Of a stretch of DNA of 64,000 bases, positions 56,981 to 64,000 are shown in pieces; position 1 is the first letter of the stretch, and the number at the start of each line of letters is the position of its first letter. A program made the translations under genes and the position numbers. The DNA is from JBCCQL01 sp039414355. Lineage in GTDB: Bacteria; Planctomycetota; Planctomycetia; Pirellulales; Lacipirellulaceae. Where the stretch lies: NCBI GenBank assembly GCA_039414355.1, contig JBCDJN010000010.1:12030-76029 (forward strand). The letters run 5' to 3'. Below the pieces are notes generated by a model, which saw only the letters and a program-made list of their open reading frames with translations, did no database searches and was not told the origin of the DNA.

Positions 56981-57410
56981 GGGGCGGAGCCGCGTGCTTG
57001 TCGTCCATGCGGCGGTGGTCTGTACAACTCTGGCGGCGGGGTGCGACTCTGGCCCGGCACTAGCCCCGGTTTCTGGAACGGTCACGCTGGATGGCAAGCC
57101 GCTGCCTTTCGGCGTAGTCAACTTTCAGCCGGACCAGGGGCAGGGCGCCCAGGCGACGATTGAAGCCGGCGGAGCCTTCACGCTCTCAACGTTCAAACTT
57201 AGCGACGGGGCCATCGTTGGGCGGCATCGCATTAGCGTGAAGTGCTACCAAGGCCACGACCCGGCCTACCGAGCAGGCAAGAAGCCAGAAGGGATTTCGC
57301 TCGGCAAGAGCCTTATTCCGCCCAAGTTCAGCCGCGTCGGCACAAGCGGCCTAGCGGTCGACGTCCCGCCCGAGGGGCTTAGCGGCTACGAACTCAAGCT
57401 TGGCGGCTAG
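56967..57410 (+). CDS. Lipoprotein with carboxypeptidase-regulatory-like (transthyretin-like) domain
   Basis: A 147-residue protein. The signal peptide ends in a lipobox (TTLAAGC, Cys at about 25). The beta-sandwich is typical of the small planctomycete family (VSGTVTLDGKPLPFGVVNFQP; GGAFTLSTFKLSDGAIVGRHRISVK). It is translationally coupled to the DUF1559 gene by a 14-base overlap, which suggests the two act together at the cell envelope. The function of the pair is unknown. Confidence 0.88.
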   Translation: MTIGKGRSRVLVVHAAVVCTTLAAGCDSGPALAPVSGTVTLDGKPLPFGVVNFQPDQGQGAQATIEAGGAFTLSTFKLSDGAIVGRHRISVKCYQGHDPAYRAGKKPEGISLGKSLIPPKFSRVGTSGLAVDVPPEGLSGYELKLGG

Positions 57411-57424
57411 GGGTACGACGCGGC

Positions 57425-59152
57425 ATGATGCGATTCTGCTCACACGCCGCGGCTGCGCTGATGCTCTTCTCGTGGTGGGCGCCTGCCGCATCGGCCGGCG
57501 ATGCCACGAAGCTTGACGGCTACGACGTGGTGATCGCCGGCGGCTCGACCGCCGCGCTTGCCGCCGCCTTCGCCGCCGCCGACGAGGGCTGCCGGGTCGC
57601 GCTGCTTGAGCCGACCGACTGGATCGGCGGCCAACTCACCTCGTCGGGCGTGCCGGCGGTTGACGAGGCTTGGCACAAGTTCACCAACGAGGAGACCGGC
57701 GAACTCCTGCTCAACGTCTCGGCGATCGCCCGCGACCCACGCAACATGACGCCGTGGTTTCGCGATGCACTCGCCCAGATCGGCAACCCGGGACGCGGCT
57801 GGGTCAGCCGATACTGCTTCAAGCCGCGGCTGCTGCTCGACGGGCACCTGCTGCCGCGCGAGCACGCCCTCTCCGACCGCCTGACGGTGTTCCGCCGGAC
57901 CGTCGTCAAGCAGGTGGCCGTGGAGGTTGGCACGGGCCGCGTGACGAGCCTAACCGCCATCCGCCGAGCCCCTCTCACGGACGCCGCCGCCCGCGAGACC
58001 GAGCCACCGTCAAAGGTCTTGGCAGACTGGTACTCGCCGACGCCGAGCGAGCGGTTCACCAAAGAGGTTCTTGTCTTCGCCCGTGGCGAGGGAAAGGCGC
58101 CGCCGGTGTTTATCGACGCCACCGAGTGGGGCGAGTTGCTGGTGCTTGCCGACGCCCCGTACCTGCAAGGCGCCGAGCTGGCGGAGGATTCTGATCTCGC
58201 CAACGAACCATGCGGGCAGGCGATCACCTACGGGTTCGTCCAGCGCTACAACGAGTCGCCGGTCGCCGGTGGCGAAGCCTTCCCATCGGCGCCCAACCTC
58301 GGCTTCGGCAGCTACCGAGAGCGAGATGACGCTTGGTCGCGGGTCTGGACCTACCGGCGGATCTACGCCACCGGCGCCGAGCCGACGCCCGGCGATCTGA
58401 GCCTGCAGAACTGGGGGTACGACCCGCGGACCGGCGAGAGCGGCAACGACTACCCGGGCCGCCACTTCCTGCTGCCGCGCGAAGAGGCGGCAGCCCAACG
58501 CGGCGACTGGCAGGGCGGCGTCGATATCGAGGTTCTCGCCGCCGCCGAGCGGCAGGCCTACGCCTGGCACGACTGGTTCCGCAACGCGGCGCCCGAGGGC
58601 GTTGACCCCAAGTGCTTCACGCTGGACCGCGAGGTGCTGGGCGCTGCGCACGGGCTGAGCAAGCTGCCCTACATCCGCGACACCCGGCGGGCGATCGGTC
58701 TGGACGGGTTCCGGCTGAAGATCACCGACCTGACGGGCCCCGCCCAACAGCAGACCGGTACGAGGTTCGAAGATCGGGTCGCCCTGGGCGCCTACGCCGC
58801 CGACATCCACCCGCTTGCCGGTTGCTCGTACGACGACTCGCTGATCGTCGATCACAAGACCCTTCCCTTCTACCTTCCGTACCGAGCGCTCACGGTGGAC
58901 AAGCGTCCCAACTTGCTCGTCGCCGGCAAGACGATGGCACAAACCTTCCTGGCGAACTCGGCGACGCGGTTGCACCCCATCGAGTGGTCCACCGGCTGCG
59001 CCGCGGGCGCGGCCGCCGCGTTCTTGGCGAAGACCGGCGGCGTCACCCGCGATGGCTTGGAGCAGATCGAAAAGGTGCAGGCGATCGTCCGTCGGCACAC
59101 GCCGATCGACTGGACCATTGAGCCGGAACACGCCCCGGTCGCCAGCCGGTAG
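57425..59152 (+). CDS. Secreted FAD-dependent oxidoreductase
   Basis: A 575-residue protein with a signal peptide (AAAALMLFSWWAPAASA), then the dinucleotide-binding DVVIAGGSTAALAAAFAAADEG (about 34-55), LLEPTDWIGGQLTSSGVPAVDE and a C-terminal FAD-contact region (PNLLVAGKTMAQTFLANSATR; STGCAAGAAAAFLA). It matches the FAD-dependent oxidoreductase family PF12831, common in planctomycete sugar-degradation loci. A periplasmic flavoenzyme acting on sugar-like substrates is inferred. The following GHL10 glycosidase gene starts 35 bases downstream, which suggests one operon. Confidence 0.9.
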   Translation: MMRFCSHAAAALMLFSWWAPAASAGDATKLDGYDVVIAGGSTAALAAAFAAADEGCRVALLEPTDWIGGQLTSSGVPAVDEAWHKFTNEETGELLLNVSAIARDPRNMTPWFRDALAQIGNPGRGWVSRYCFKPRLLLDGHLLPREHALSDRLTVFRRTVVKQVAVEVGTGRVTSLTAIRRAPLTDAAARETEPPSKVLADWYSPTPSERFTKEVLVFARGEGKAPPVFIDATEWGELLVLADAPYLQGAELAEDSDLANEPCGQAITYGFVQRYNESPVAGGEAFPSAPNLGFGSYRERDDAWSRVWTYRRIYATGAEPTPGDLSLQNWGYDPRTGESGNDYPGRHFLLPREEAAAQRGDWQGGVDIEVLAAAERQAYAWHDWFRNAAPEGVDPKCFTLDREVLGAAHGLSKLPYIRDTRRAIGLDGFRLKITDLTGPAQQQTGTRFEDRVALGAYAADIHPLAGCSYDDSLIVDHKTLPFYLPYRALTVDKRPNLLVAGKTMAQTFLANSATRLHPIEWSTGCAAGAAAAFLAKTGGVTRDGLEQIEKVQAIVRRHTPIDWTIEPEHAPVASR

Positions 59153-59187
59153 CCGCGTATTCCCCACCGGCCAAACACGGGGCCCCT

Positions 59188-60285
59188 GTGCAAAAGCTCG
59201 CCCTCTTTCTGCTCCTGCTCGCAATGGTCCCCGGTCGAGCCAAGGCAGCCGAGCCGGTCCGCGGCGTTTGGCTGGCGAGCGTCGGCAGCGAGGCGATGCT
59301 CTCCCGCGACGGGCTCCGCCAGGTGGTCACGCGTTGCAAGCGGGTGGGGCTGAACACCATCTTCGTGGTTACCTGGAACCGCGGGTACACGCTCTACCCC
59401 AGCCAGGTGATGCAGCGGGAGTTTGGCGTCTCGATCGACCCTCGGCTCGCGGGGCGGGACCCGCTTGCAGAGCTGGTCGAAGAGGCGCACGCCCAGGGCA
59501 TCCGCGTCGTGGCCTGGTTTGAGTTCGGTTTCTCCTGCTCGTACCGCCAGGCAGACGGCGGTCCCCTGATCGCTCGCCGGCCCGAGTGGGCGGCGCTCGA
59601 CCCACGCGGTCGGCTTGTAAGCAAGAATGGATTCCAGTGGATGAACGCCTTCGACCCGGAGGTGCAGGACTTCGTCCTCTCGCTCCTCAAGGAAGTGGCG
59701 ACCAACTACGACGTTGACGGCGTGCAGGGCGACGACCGCCTGCCGGCGCTCCCCGTCACCGGCGGTTACGACCGCAAAACGAAGGTCCTGTACGCCACGC
59801 AGCACAACGGCGCCGAGCCGCCGGTCGATGTGCACAACGAGGCGTGGGTGCAGTGGCGAGCCGACCGGTTGAGCGAGTTTGCCGAGCGGGCCTACCGTGA
59901 GTTGAAGGCGATCGACAGCGAATTGTGCGTCTCTTGGTCGCCCAGCGTTTACCCTTGTAGCAAGCAGAACTACTTGCAGGACTGGCCCCGCTGGGTACGC
60001 GAGGGCTGGGGTGACCTCTTCTGCCCGCAGGTCTATCGCAAAGACGTGCCCGCCTATCGCGAGTGCCTTAGGCAGATCGTCGAGGAGCAGGTGGCGCCCG
60101 AGTCGCTTTCAAAGATCGCGCCGGGTCTGCTGATCGCCCTCGCCGATGGCTACGACCTGCCGAGCGAGAGGGTGCGGGAGATGGTAGCCGCCAACCGCGA
60201 GTTCGGCTTCGCCGGCGAGGTCTTCTTCTACTACGACGGGCTTGAGCAGCACGCGAGCGTCTTCGAGGACCTCTACGACGAGTGA
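59188..60285 (+). CDS. GHL10 family glycosidase-like exported protein
   Basis: A 365-residue protein with a GTG start and signal peptide (LALFLLLLAMVPGRAKA). The TIM-barrel domain has VRGVWLASVGSEAML, LNTIFVVTWNRGYTLYPSQ, VVAWFEFGFSCSYRQAD, YDVDGVQGDDRLPALP and CVSWSPSVYP. These correspond motif by motif to the longer protein at 51882-53570, but this copy has no dockerin and no PEP-CTERM anchor, so it would be periplasmic or freely secreted. Coupled with the FAD oxidoreductase gene. Substrate unknown. Confidence 0.88.
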   Translation: MQKLALFLLLLAMVPGRAKAAEPVRGVWLASVGSEAMLSRDGLRQVVTRCKRVGLNTIFVVTWNRGYTLYPSQVMQREFGVSIDPRLAGRDPLAELVEEAHAQGIRVVAWFEFGFSCSYRQADGGPLIARRPEWAALDPRGRLVSKNGFQWMNAFDPEVQDFVLSLLKEVATNYDVDGVQGDDRLPALPVTGGYDRKTKVLYATQHNGAEPPVDVHNEAWVQWRADRLSEFAERAYRELKAIDSELCVSWSPSVYPCSKQNYLQDWPRWVREGWGDLFCPQVYRKDVPAYRECLRQIVEEQVAPESLSKIAPGLLIALADGYDLPSERVREMVAANREFGFAGEVFFYYDGLEQHASVFEDLYDE

Positions 60286-60292
60286 AACGCAA

Positions 60293-62242
60293 TCACTCCC
60301 CAGCGCCGGTCGCATCCATCCGCCCTAGGTGCCAGTTGAAGGCCTTGGCGAACGCCCCGGCGCCGGCCGCGCCAATGACGAGCAGCACCGCGGCTTCAAC
60401 CCAGCGGCCGACGCAAAGCACGCCGAGCCCGACGGTCGCCGCCGATAGCCAGATGGCCCCGAGCGTGGCGACGGCGAGGCCGCCCGCCAGCAGGCCGTGC
60501 GGGGGCAGGCGGGCCGGGTCGTCGCCGTCGGCCAGGCACGCCGCGCGAACCGGCCCCCACGCGCCGGGCGGTCGTGCGTCTCGGTAGAAGCGCTTGAGTT
60601 GGTCCATCGGCTCCGGCTTAGTCACGAGTGCGACGGTGACCCAGACCGCAAACGTGAGCAGCATGCCAAGCAAGGCCTGCAGCATCGCTAGCCCGCCGGC
60701 CGCCGCGTCGCTGGCTTCGGCCTGCTGTGCCCACCAAGGCCAGAGGTCCAGCAGCCCGGGCAGTTTGACCTTGCCGAGCGCCAGCCCGCCAAGCGCGACG
60801 TAGATGATCGGCCCACCAACCAGCGCCGCCAGCCACGCCGGGAAGTTGACGCGCCACCACCACCACTGGCCCCAGAAGAGCGTGGCGGCGCCCGCGTACA
60901 TGCCGGCGAGCGTGAGGGCGATGCCGATCAGCGAGTCGGCGGCGTACGTCACCGCGATTGACACGGCCAAGATGCCCAGCATCAACAGACGGCCGATCCA
61001 AACCGCCGACTTGCTGCCGGGGTCGAGCACCTTCGCCCGCGGGAAGAGCGGGCGGAGCATGTCGTTGACCAGCGTCTGGGCGCCGTAGTTCAGGTGGCTG
61101 TCGATGGTCGACATCACGCTCGCCAACAGCGCGGCAAGCGCGACGCCCAGCAGCCCGTTAGGAAGGTAATCGCCCAGCAGCAGGCTGTATGCCTCCTCGC
61201 GCTCGGCGGCCGTCCCGTCGTAGACCTCGGGGTGCTTTGCGATGACACCGAGCGCCGGCAGCGTGACTAGAAGCAGCATGAGAAAGAGCGCCGCCGCGGC
61301 CCAGACGTTCATCCTTGCCGCGTCGCGATCGGTCCGGCAGGAGAACAGACGTTGCCCTTCAAGATCGACCGATCCGCCGCGGCCGACCGTCGGCACGATG
61401 AGCCACGCCAGCGCGAGCATCGGCCCCAGCGCGCGGTGGCCCCACACCGGCCACGTCGAGAGGGCTTCGCCCGCACGGTCGGGCAGCGCCTGCCGGACGC
61501 CCTCGGCCAGACCCGCGGGCCCGCCGAAGTCGATGAGCACCATCACCAGGATGGCGATGCTCGCCATGAGGATGATCAGCGTCTGCAGCACGTCCGTAAT
61601 CAGCACGCCCGCGAAGCCGGAGACCCAGACATAAAGCAGCAGCAGCGGAAGGATGATCGAGAGCGTGATCACCTTCGGCTCCACGCCCGCGGATGCGGCG
61701 AGCGTGTCGATGTCGAACAGCGGGCCGAAGGTCGGGGCGAAGATCTTGTGCACGCCAAGCATGCCGGCGCCGATCCATGGCGCCATGTTCACGGCGACCG
61801 CGAAGAGCGCCGAGTAGACCCGCACCACCGTGGCGTGACGCGGGTCGAACCGGCGGGCGTAGAACTCCGGACCGGTACGCACGCCGAGTTGCCGCCAGCG
61901 GACGGCGAACAGCGTGGCCGCGATCATCCACGCCAGCGCAAACCGCGGCAGGTAAAAGAACGCGATCGGCAGCCCCACCACCGCCGCGTAGCCCACGTAG
62001 TTGGGCGCCACGTCGGCGTTCATGGCGGTCACGGCGTACGAGACGCCATTCATCCAGCCCGGCACACGCCGGCCGGCCAGGTAGTACTCGTCTTCGCTGG
62101 TGGGCTCGCCGTCCCCGGCCGCCCGACCCTTCCGCTGCAGCAGCCGCCCGCCGACCATGCCGCCGGCGAACGCCAACGCCAAGTAGATGGCCACCACCCA
62201 GGCGTCCAAGGCGGTTGCTTCGGCAAGCAGCAGTGGCGACAA
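60293..62242 (-). CDS. Sodium:solute symporter family transporter
   Basis: A 649-residue membrane protein with about 14 hydrophobic segments (AWVVAIYLALAFAGGMVGG; VITLSIILPLLLLYVWVSGF; ALAALLASVMSTIDSHLN, the last being the conserved SSS signature region). A planctomycete-type C-terminal extension follows. TTG start at 62242. It couples sodium entry to uptake of a sugar, sialic acid-like or other organic solute; the substrate cannot be read. It follows the Gfo/Idh/MocA dehydrogenase by 23 bases on the same strand and converges on the GHL10 gene, suggesting uptake of products released by the nearby secreted hydrolases. Confidence 0.92.
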   Translation of the reverse strand: MSPLLLAEATALDAWVVAIYLALAFAGGMVGGRLLQRKGRAAGDGEPTSEDEYYLAGRRVPGWMNGVSYAVTAMNADVAPNYVGYAAVVGLPIAFFYLPRFALAWMIAATLFAVRWRQLGVRTGPEFYARRFDPRHATVVRVYSALFAVAVNMAPWIGAGMLGVHKIFAPTFGPLFDIDTLAASAGVEPKVITLSIILPLLLLYVWVSGFAGVLITDVLQTLIILMASIAILVMVLIDFGGPAGLAEGVRQALPDRAGEALSTWPVWGHRALGPMLALAWLIVPTVGRGGSVDLEGQRLFSCRTDRDAARMNVWAAAALFLMLLLVTLPALGVIAKHPEVYDGTAAEREEAYSLLLGDYLPNGLLGVALAALLASVMSTIDSHLNYGAQTLVNDMLRPLFPRAKVLDPGSKSAVWIGRLLMLGILAVSIAVTYAADSLIGIALTLAGMYAGAATLFWGQWWWWRVNFPAWLAALVGGPIIYVALGGLALGKVKLPGLLDLWPWWAQQAEASDAAAGGLAMLQALLGMLLTFAVWVTVALVTKPEPMDQLKRFYRDARPPGAWGPVRAACLADGDDPARLPPHGLLAGGLAVATLGAIWLSAATVGLGVLCVGRWVEAAVLLVIGAAGAGAFAKAFNWHLGRMDATGAGE

Positions 62243-62265
62243 GCGGGCCTCGATGGAAGAGAACG

Positions 62266-63327
62266 TCAGAGGGCGATGGGCTTGCTCGTCGCACTCGACT
62301 CGTACAACGCGTCGACAATCGCCTGCACCTTACGGCCCTCGGCGGCGGTCGCGCCAACCGAGAGCCGCCGCGCCTCGACCGCCTCACCAAAGCTCCGCAT
62401 TTGATCGACCATGTGGTCGGTTTCCGTCAGCCGAATCTTGGTCTCGCTCAGCCGGCCGTGCTGCTCGCCGGCAAGGTAGAGCGCATCGCCGAACAGCTCG
62501 AACGAAACGCCGGCGCGGTCGCCAAGCAACGCCATCTGCGTTGGCGGCAGCTTGCCTTCGGGGAAGTTGCCCGCCCAGCAGACATTCAGGTCGAGTGTGA
62601 GCCCGCCGGCGAAGGTGATCATCGCGTGGGCGGAGTCTTCCACGTCGCAAACGCCGTCGAAGTTTGGCGGCCCCGCCCACATCGACTCGTAGACGTAGTC
62701 CTTCATCCGTGGCCCGAACTTGCTGTACGTCTTGCCCAGCACCCACTCGGGCGTCGGCTGGCCGGTGAGGTGCAGCACGAGGTCGATCAGGTGCACGCCG
62801 ATGTCGATCATCGCCCCGCCGCCCGCCATCTCCTTGGTGGTGAACCAGCCACCCAGGCCCGGGATGCCGCGGGTGAAGTAGAACAGTGCTTTGGCGTGGT
62901 GGATTTGACCGAGGTCACCCGACGCGACGACCTTCTTCGCCGCGGCGCCGACCGCCGTGTAGCGGTGGGCGAAGCCGATCTGCAGGACACGGCCGGTCTC
63001 CTCGGCGAGGCCGACCAGTTCGTCGCACTCCGCAGCCGACTTCGCCATCGGCTTCTCGAGCAGGACGTCTTTGGCCGCACGCATTGCGTCGGCGGCAATC
63101 GGCTTGTGGAACTTATTCGGGACGCCGACCACGACGGCGTCGACCGACTTGTCGCCCCAGACGTCGTCGAGCGCTTCGGCTGGCTGACCCGAGTGCTCCT
63201 CGGCGAGCTTAGCCGCCCGCGCAGGATCGGTGTCGAACACGCGAGCGATCCCGTATCCGCACTCGGCCGCCGCGGCCGCGTGCCGCGCGCCGATGGCCCC
63301 CGCTCCAATGATGGCAAGAGTTGGCAT
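62266..63327 (-). CDS. Gfo/Idh/MocA family oxidoreductase
   Basis: A 353-residue NAD(P)-dependent dehydrogenase. The ATG at 63327 is chosen because the Rossmann motif follows at once (LAIIGAGAIGARHAAAA); the long upstream frame has no homology. Further motifs are LLEKPMAKSAAECDEL (about 90-105, with the conserved E-K-P) and GGAMIDIGVHLIDLVLHLTG (about 168-187, with the conserved D-x-x-x-H). Oxidises or reduces a sugar-like alcohol. Cytoplasmic, and likely to process the solute taken up by the adjacent transporter. Confidence 0.93.
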   Translation of the reverse strand: MPTLAIIGAGAIGARHAAAAAECGYGIARVFDTDPARAAKLAEEHSGQPAEALDDVWGDKSVDAVVVGVPNKFHKPIAADAMRAAKDVLLEKPMAKSAAECDELVGLAEETGRVLQIGFAHRYTAVGAAAKKVVASGDLGQIHHAKALFYFTRGIPGLGGWFTTKEMAGGGAMIDIGVHLIDLVLHLTGQPTPEWVLGKTYSKFGPRMKDYVYESMWAGPPNFDGVCDVEDSAHAMITFAGGLTLDLNVCWAGNFPEGKLPPTQMALLGDRAGVSFELFGDALYLAGEQHGRLSETKIRLTETDHMVDQMRSFGEAVEARRLSVGATAAEGRKVQAIVDALYESSATSKPIAL

Positions 63328-63654
63328 CCGTTTTCTCGCGGGGGCGTGTTTGGGGGCTCCTGCCTCATCGCCGAGAGCCGAGCGCCTGATTCGGAGTTTC
63401 GCCTCGCGGCGATGGCAACGCAAGCGACCCCTCGTTGCCGTCGCGCAGCGTTCTCGCAGCAAAGCGCAGCGGACAAAGCCGCTGCGATCCGATCTTGCGA
63501 GCCTTCGGCGACCACCGAGCGGAAGGGAGAGAGAACGGCCGGCCAGGATCACGCCGAGCCACCGGCAGGTATGCCCAGGAGCAGGCATTGCGTGCTAGCG
63601 ACGAGCATGGCCTGGAGAGGTGGCCGATGATCCGATTCATCGCCAACAGCGAAG
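63328..63654. other. Upstream region of the dehydrogenase gene
   Basis: About 330 bases with no supported gene. The frame continuing upstream of the dehydrogenase has no recognisable sequence. Promoter elements for the minus-strand operon are expected here, but none is clear. Confidence 0.45.
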
Positions 63655-63696
63655 CACACCCCGCAGGATTCGAACCTGCAACCTTCGGATTCGTAG
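63655..63696 (-). repeat. 3' half of tRNA-Arg(ACG), putative attL of a second element
   Basis: On the minus strand the sequence reads anticodon loop CTACGAA (anticodon ACG), stem TCCGA, variable AGGTT, T arm GCAGG-TTCGAAT-CCTGC, acceptor strand GGGGTGT and discriminator G. The matching 5' half (a TCGGA stem and an ACACCCC acceptor) is absent on the right, so it is a fragment ending at the anticodon loop, exactly like the tRNA-Pro fragment at 7183. It marks where an element, extending right out of the window, was inserted. Confidence 0.75.
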
Positions 63697-63931
63697 TGCA
63701 GCATCACGCTGGGCTCTGGAGTGCAAACCCCGCGAAACGCCTGCGTTGTTCATTCTCGCCCCTCGCGAATCGCGTGTACATTTGCACCTCCTGAGGGCCG
63801 CTTGGGTACCAGTTTGGGTAACGGCGACGTGGAGATTGGGCGACGGTTCCATCTGGTCTTCCCCCGTTTCTTGTCCCATGGGCAGTGCGAGATTTTTGCG
63901 TAGCTTGCACTTTGAAGGAGGGCCCAGAGCC
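63697..63931 (-). pseudogene. Possible C-terminal remnant of an integrase next to the att fragment
   Basis: A minus-strand frame ends in HVAVTQTGTQAALRRC before the tRNA fragment. Tails with repeated TQTGTQ-like motifs are common at the C-termini of phage-type integrases lying beside tRNA att sites. Only some 30 codons look meaningful, because the IS3-type gene begins at 63932. No catalytic motif is visible. Low confidence. Confidence 0.3.
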
Positions 63932-64000
63932 ATGTCCAGGAAGCGTTACACGGAAGAGCAGATCGCGTTTGCGATCCGCGTTTGCCGAGATTGTGCGGAA
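63932..64000 (+). mobile_element. IS3-family transposase OrfA, N-terminal part (3' partial)
   Basis: The ATG at 63932 follows GAAGGAGGG and encodes MSRKRYTEEQIAFAIRVC and a few more residues to the window edge. This is the start of the small HTH protein (OrfA) of IS3-family elements of the IS51/IS407-like groups, normally followed by OrfB by frameshifting. The terminal inverted repeat was not identified. It lies just inside the tRNA-Arg fragment. Confidence 0.8.

Noticed and set aside
58010..59224. 404-codon minus-strand open frame
   Set aside because: Antisense to the FAD oxidoreductase. Composition is typical of a reversed GC-rich gene.
63655..63730. Complete tRNA-Arg gene
   Set aside because: The 5' acceptor strand ACACCCC and the 5' anticodon-stem strand are missing, so only a 3' half is present.
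63721..63787. Inverted repeat GTGCAAA / TTTGCAC as an IS end
   Set aside because: Seven bases with a 53-base spacer is too short and too far apart to support an IS terminal repeat.

Overview
The window is GC-rich chromosomal DNA of a planctomycete, most likely a member of the Pirellulales. The evidence is a dense set of families typical of that group: DUF1559 pseudopilin-like proteins, DUF1501 and PSCyt1/DUF1549/DUF1553 proteins, many PEP-CTERM proteins (often with a dockerin-like Ca-binding repeat just before the anchor), GHL10-type glycosidases, a Zn-ribbon RDD protein, Gfo/Idh/MocA and SSS genes. The taxonomic call is inference from gene families only.

Layout. 0-3.1 kb: 3' part of a secreted subtilisin/sedolisin-like protease with a dockerin. 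3.1-7.1 kb: a DUF1501 / PSCyt1-DUF1549-DUF1553 pair on the minus strand that is clearly decayed (frameshifts, in-frame stops, an internal deletion and a broken CxxCH haem motif). 7.18-26.95 kb: a segment bounded by a 47-nt direct repeat that is the 3' half of tRNA-Pro(UGG). The intact tRNA is at the right end, and next to it is a decayed tyrosine integrase. Similar palindromes lie just inside both ends. The segment carries a VOC protein, DUF1559 proteins, PEP-CTERM proteins, a flavodoxin, ribosomal protein S4, a divergent pair of TPR paralogues with a structured (cobalamin-riboswitch-like) region between them, a PQQ-type beta-propeller, a DUF4198-kelch fusion and two decayed serine hydrolases. 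S4 inside the segment makes a simple recent island unlikely, so the history may be composite.

27-31 kb: the chromosomal parABS locus, with parA-parB on the minus strand and three parS sites at 29.88-29.99 kb. The first parS contains the stop codon of a membrane-protein gene. A sulfotransferase follows. 31-44 kb: housekeeping and polysaccharide genes: ahcY, trpF, a reduced Wzz-like/ExeA-like ATPase cluster, an RDD protein, a polyprenol-phosphate-mannose-synthase-like glycosyltransferase, phosphofructokinase, an aldo/keto reductase and acetyl-CoA synthetase.

44-63.3 kb: a secretome and carbohydrate region. It holds a parallel-beta-helix protein, PEP-CTERM proteins, gamma-glutamyltransferase, a double-length M14 peptidase/PEP-CTERM fusion, two GHL10 proteins, a tandem PEP-CTERM pair, DUF1559, a lipoprotein, a secreted FAD oxidoreductase, an SSS transporter and a Gfo/Idh/MocA dehydrogenase. 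Together they suggest extracellular glycan or peptide breakdown, uptake and oxidation. 63.65-64 kb: a second tRNA-derived attachment-site fragment (3' half of tRNA-Arg(ACG)), a possible integrase tail and the start of an IS3-family OrfA, which marks the left edge of another mobile element running out of the window.

Start codons were chosen from Shine-Dalgarno spacing and signal peptides. GTG and TTG starts are used at several genes.
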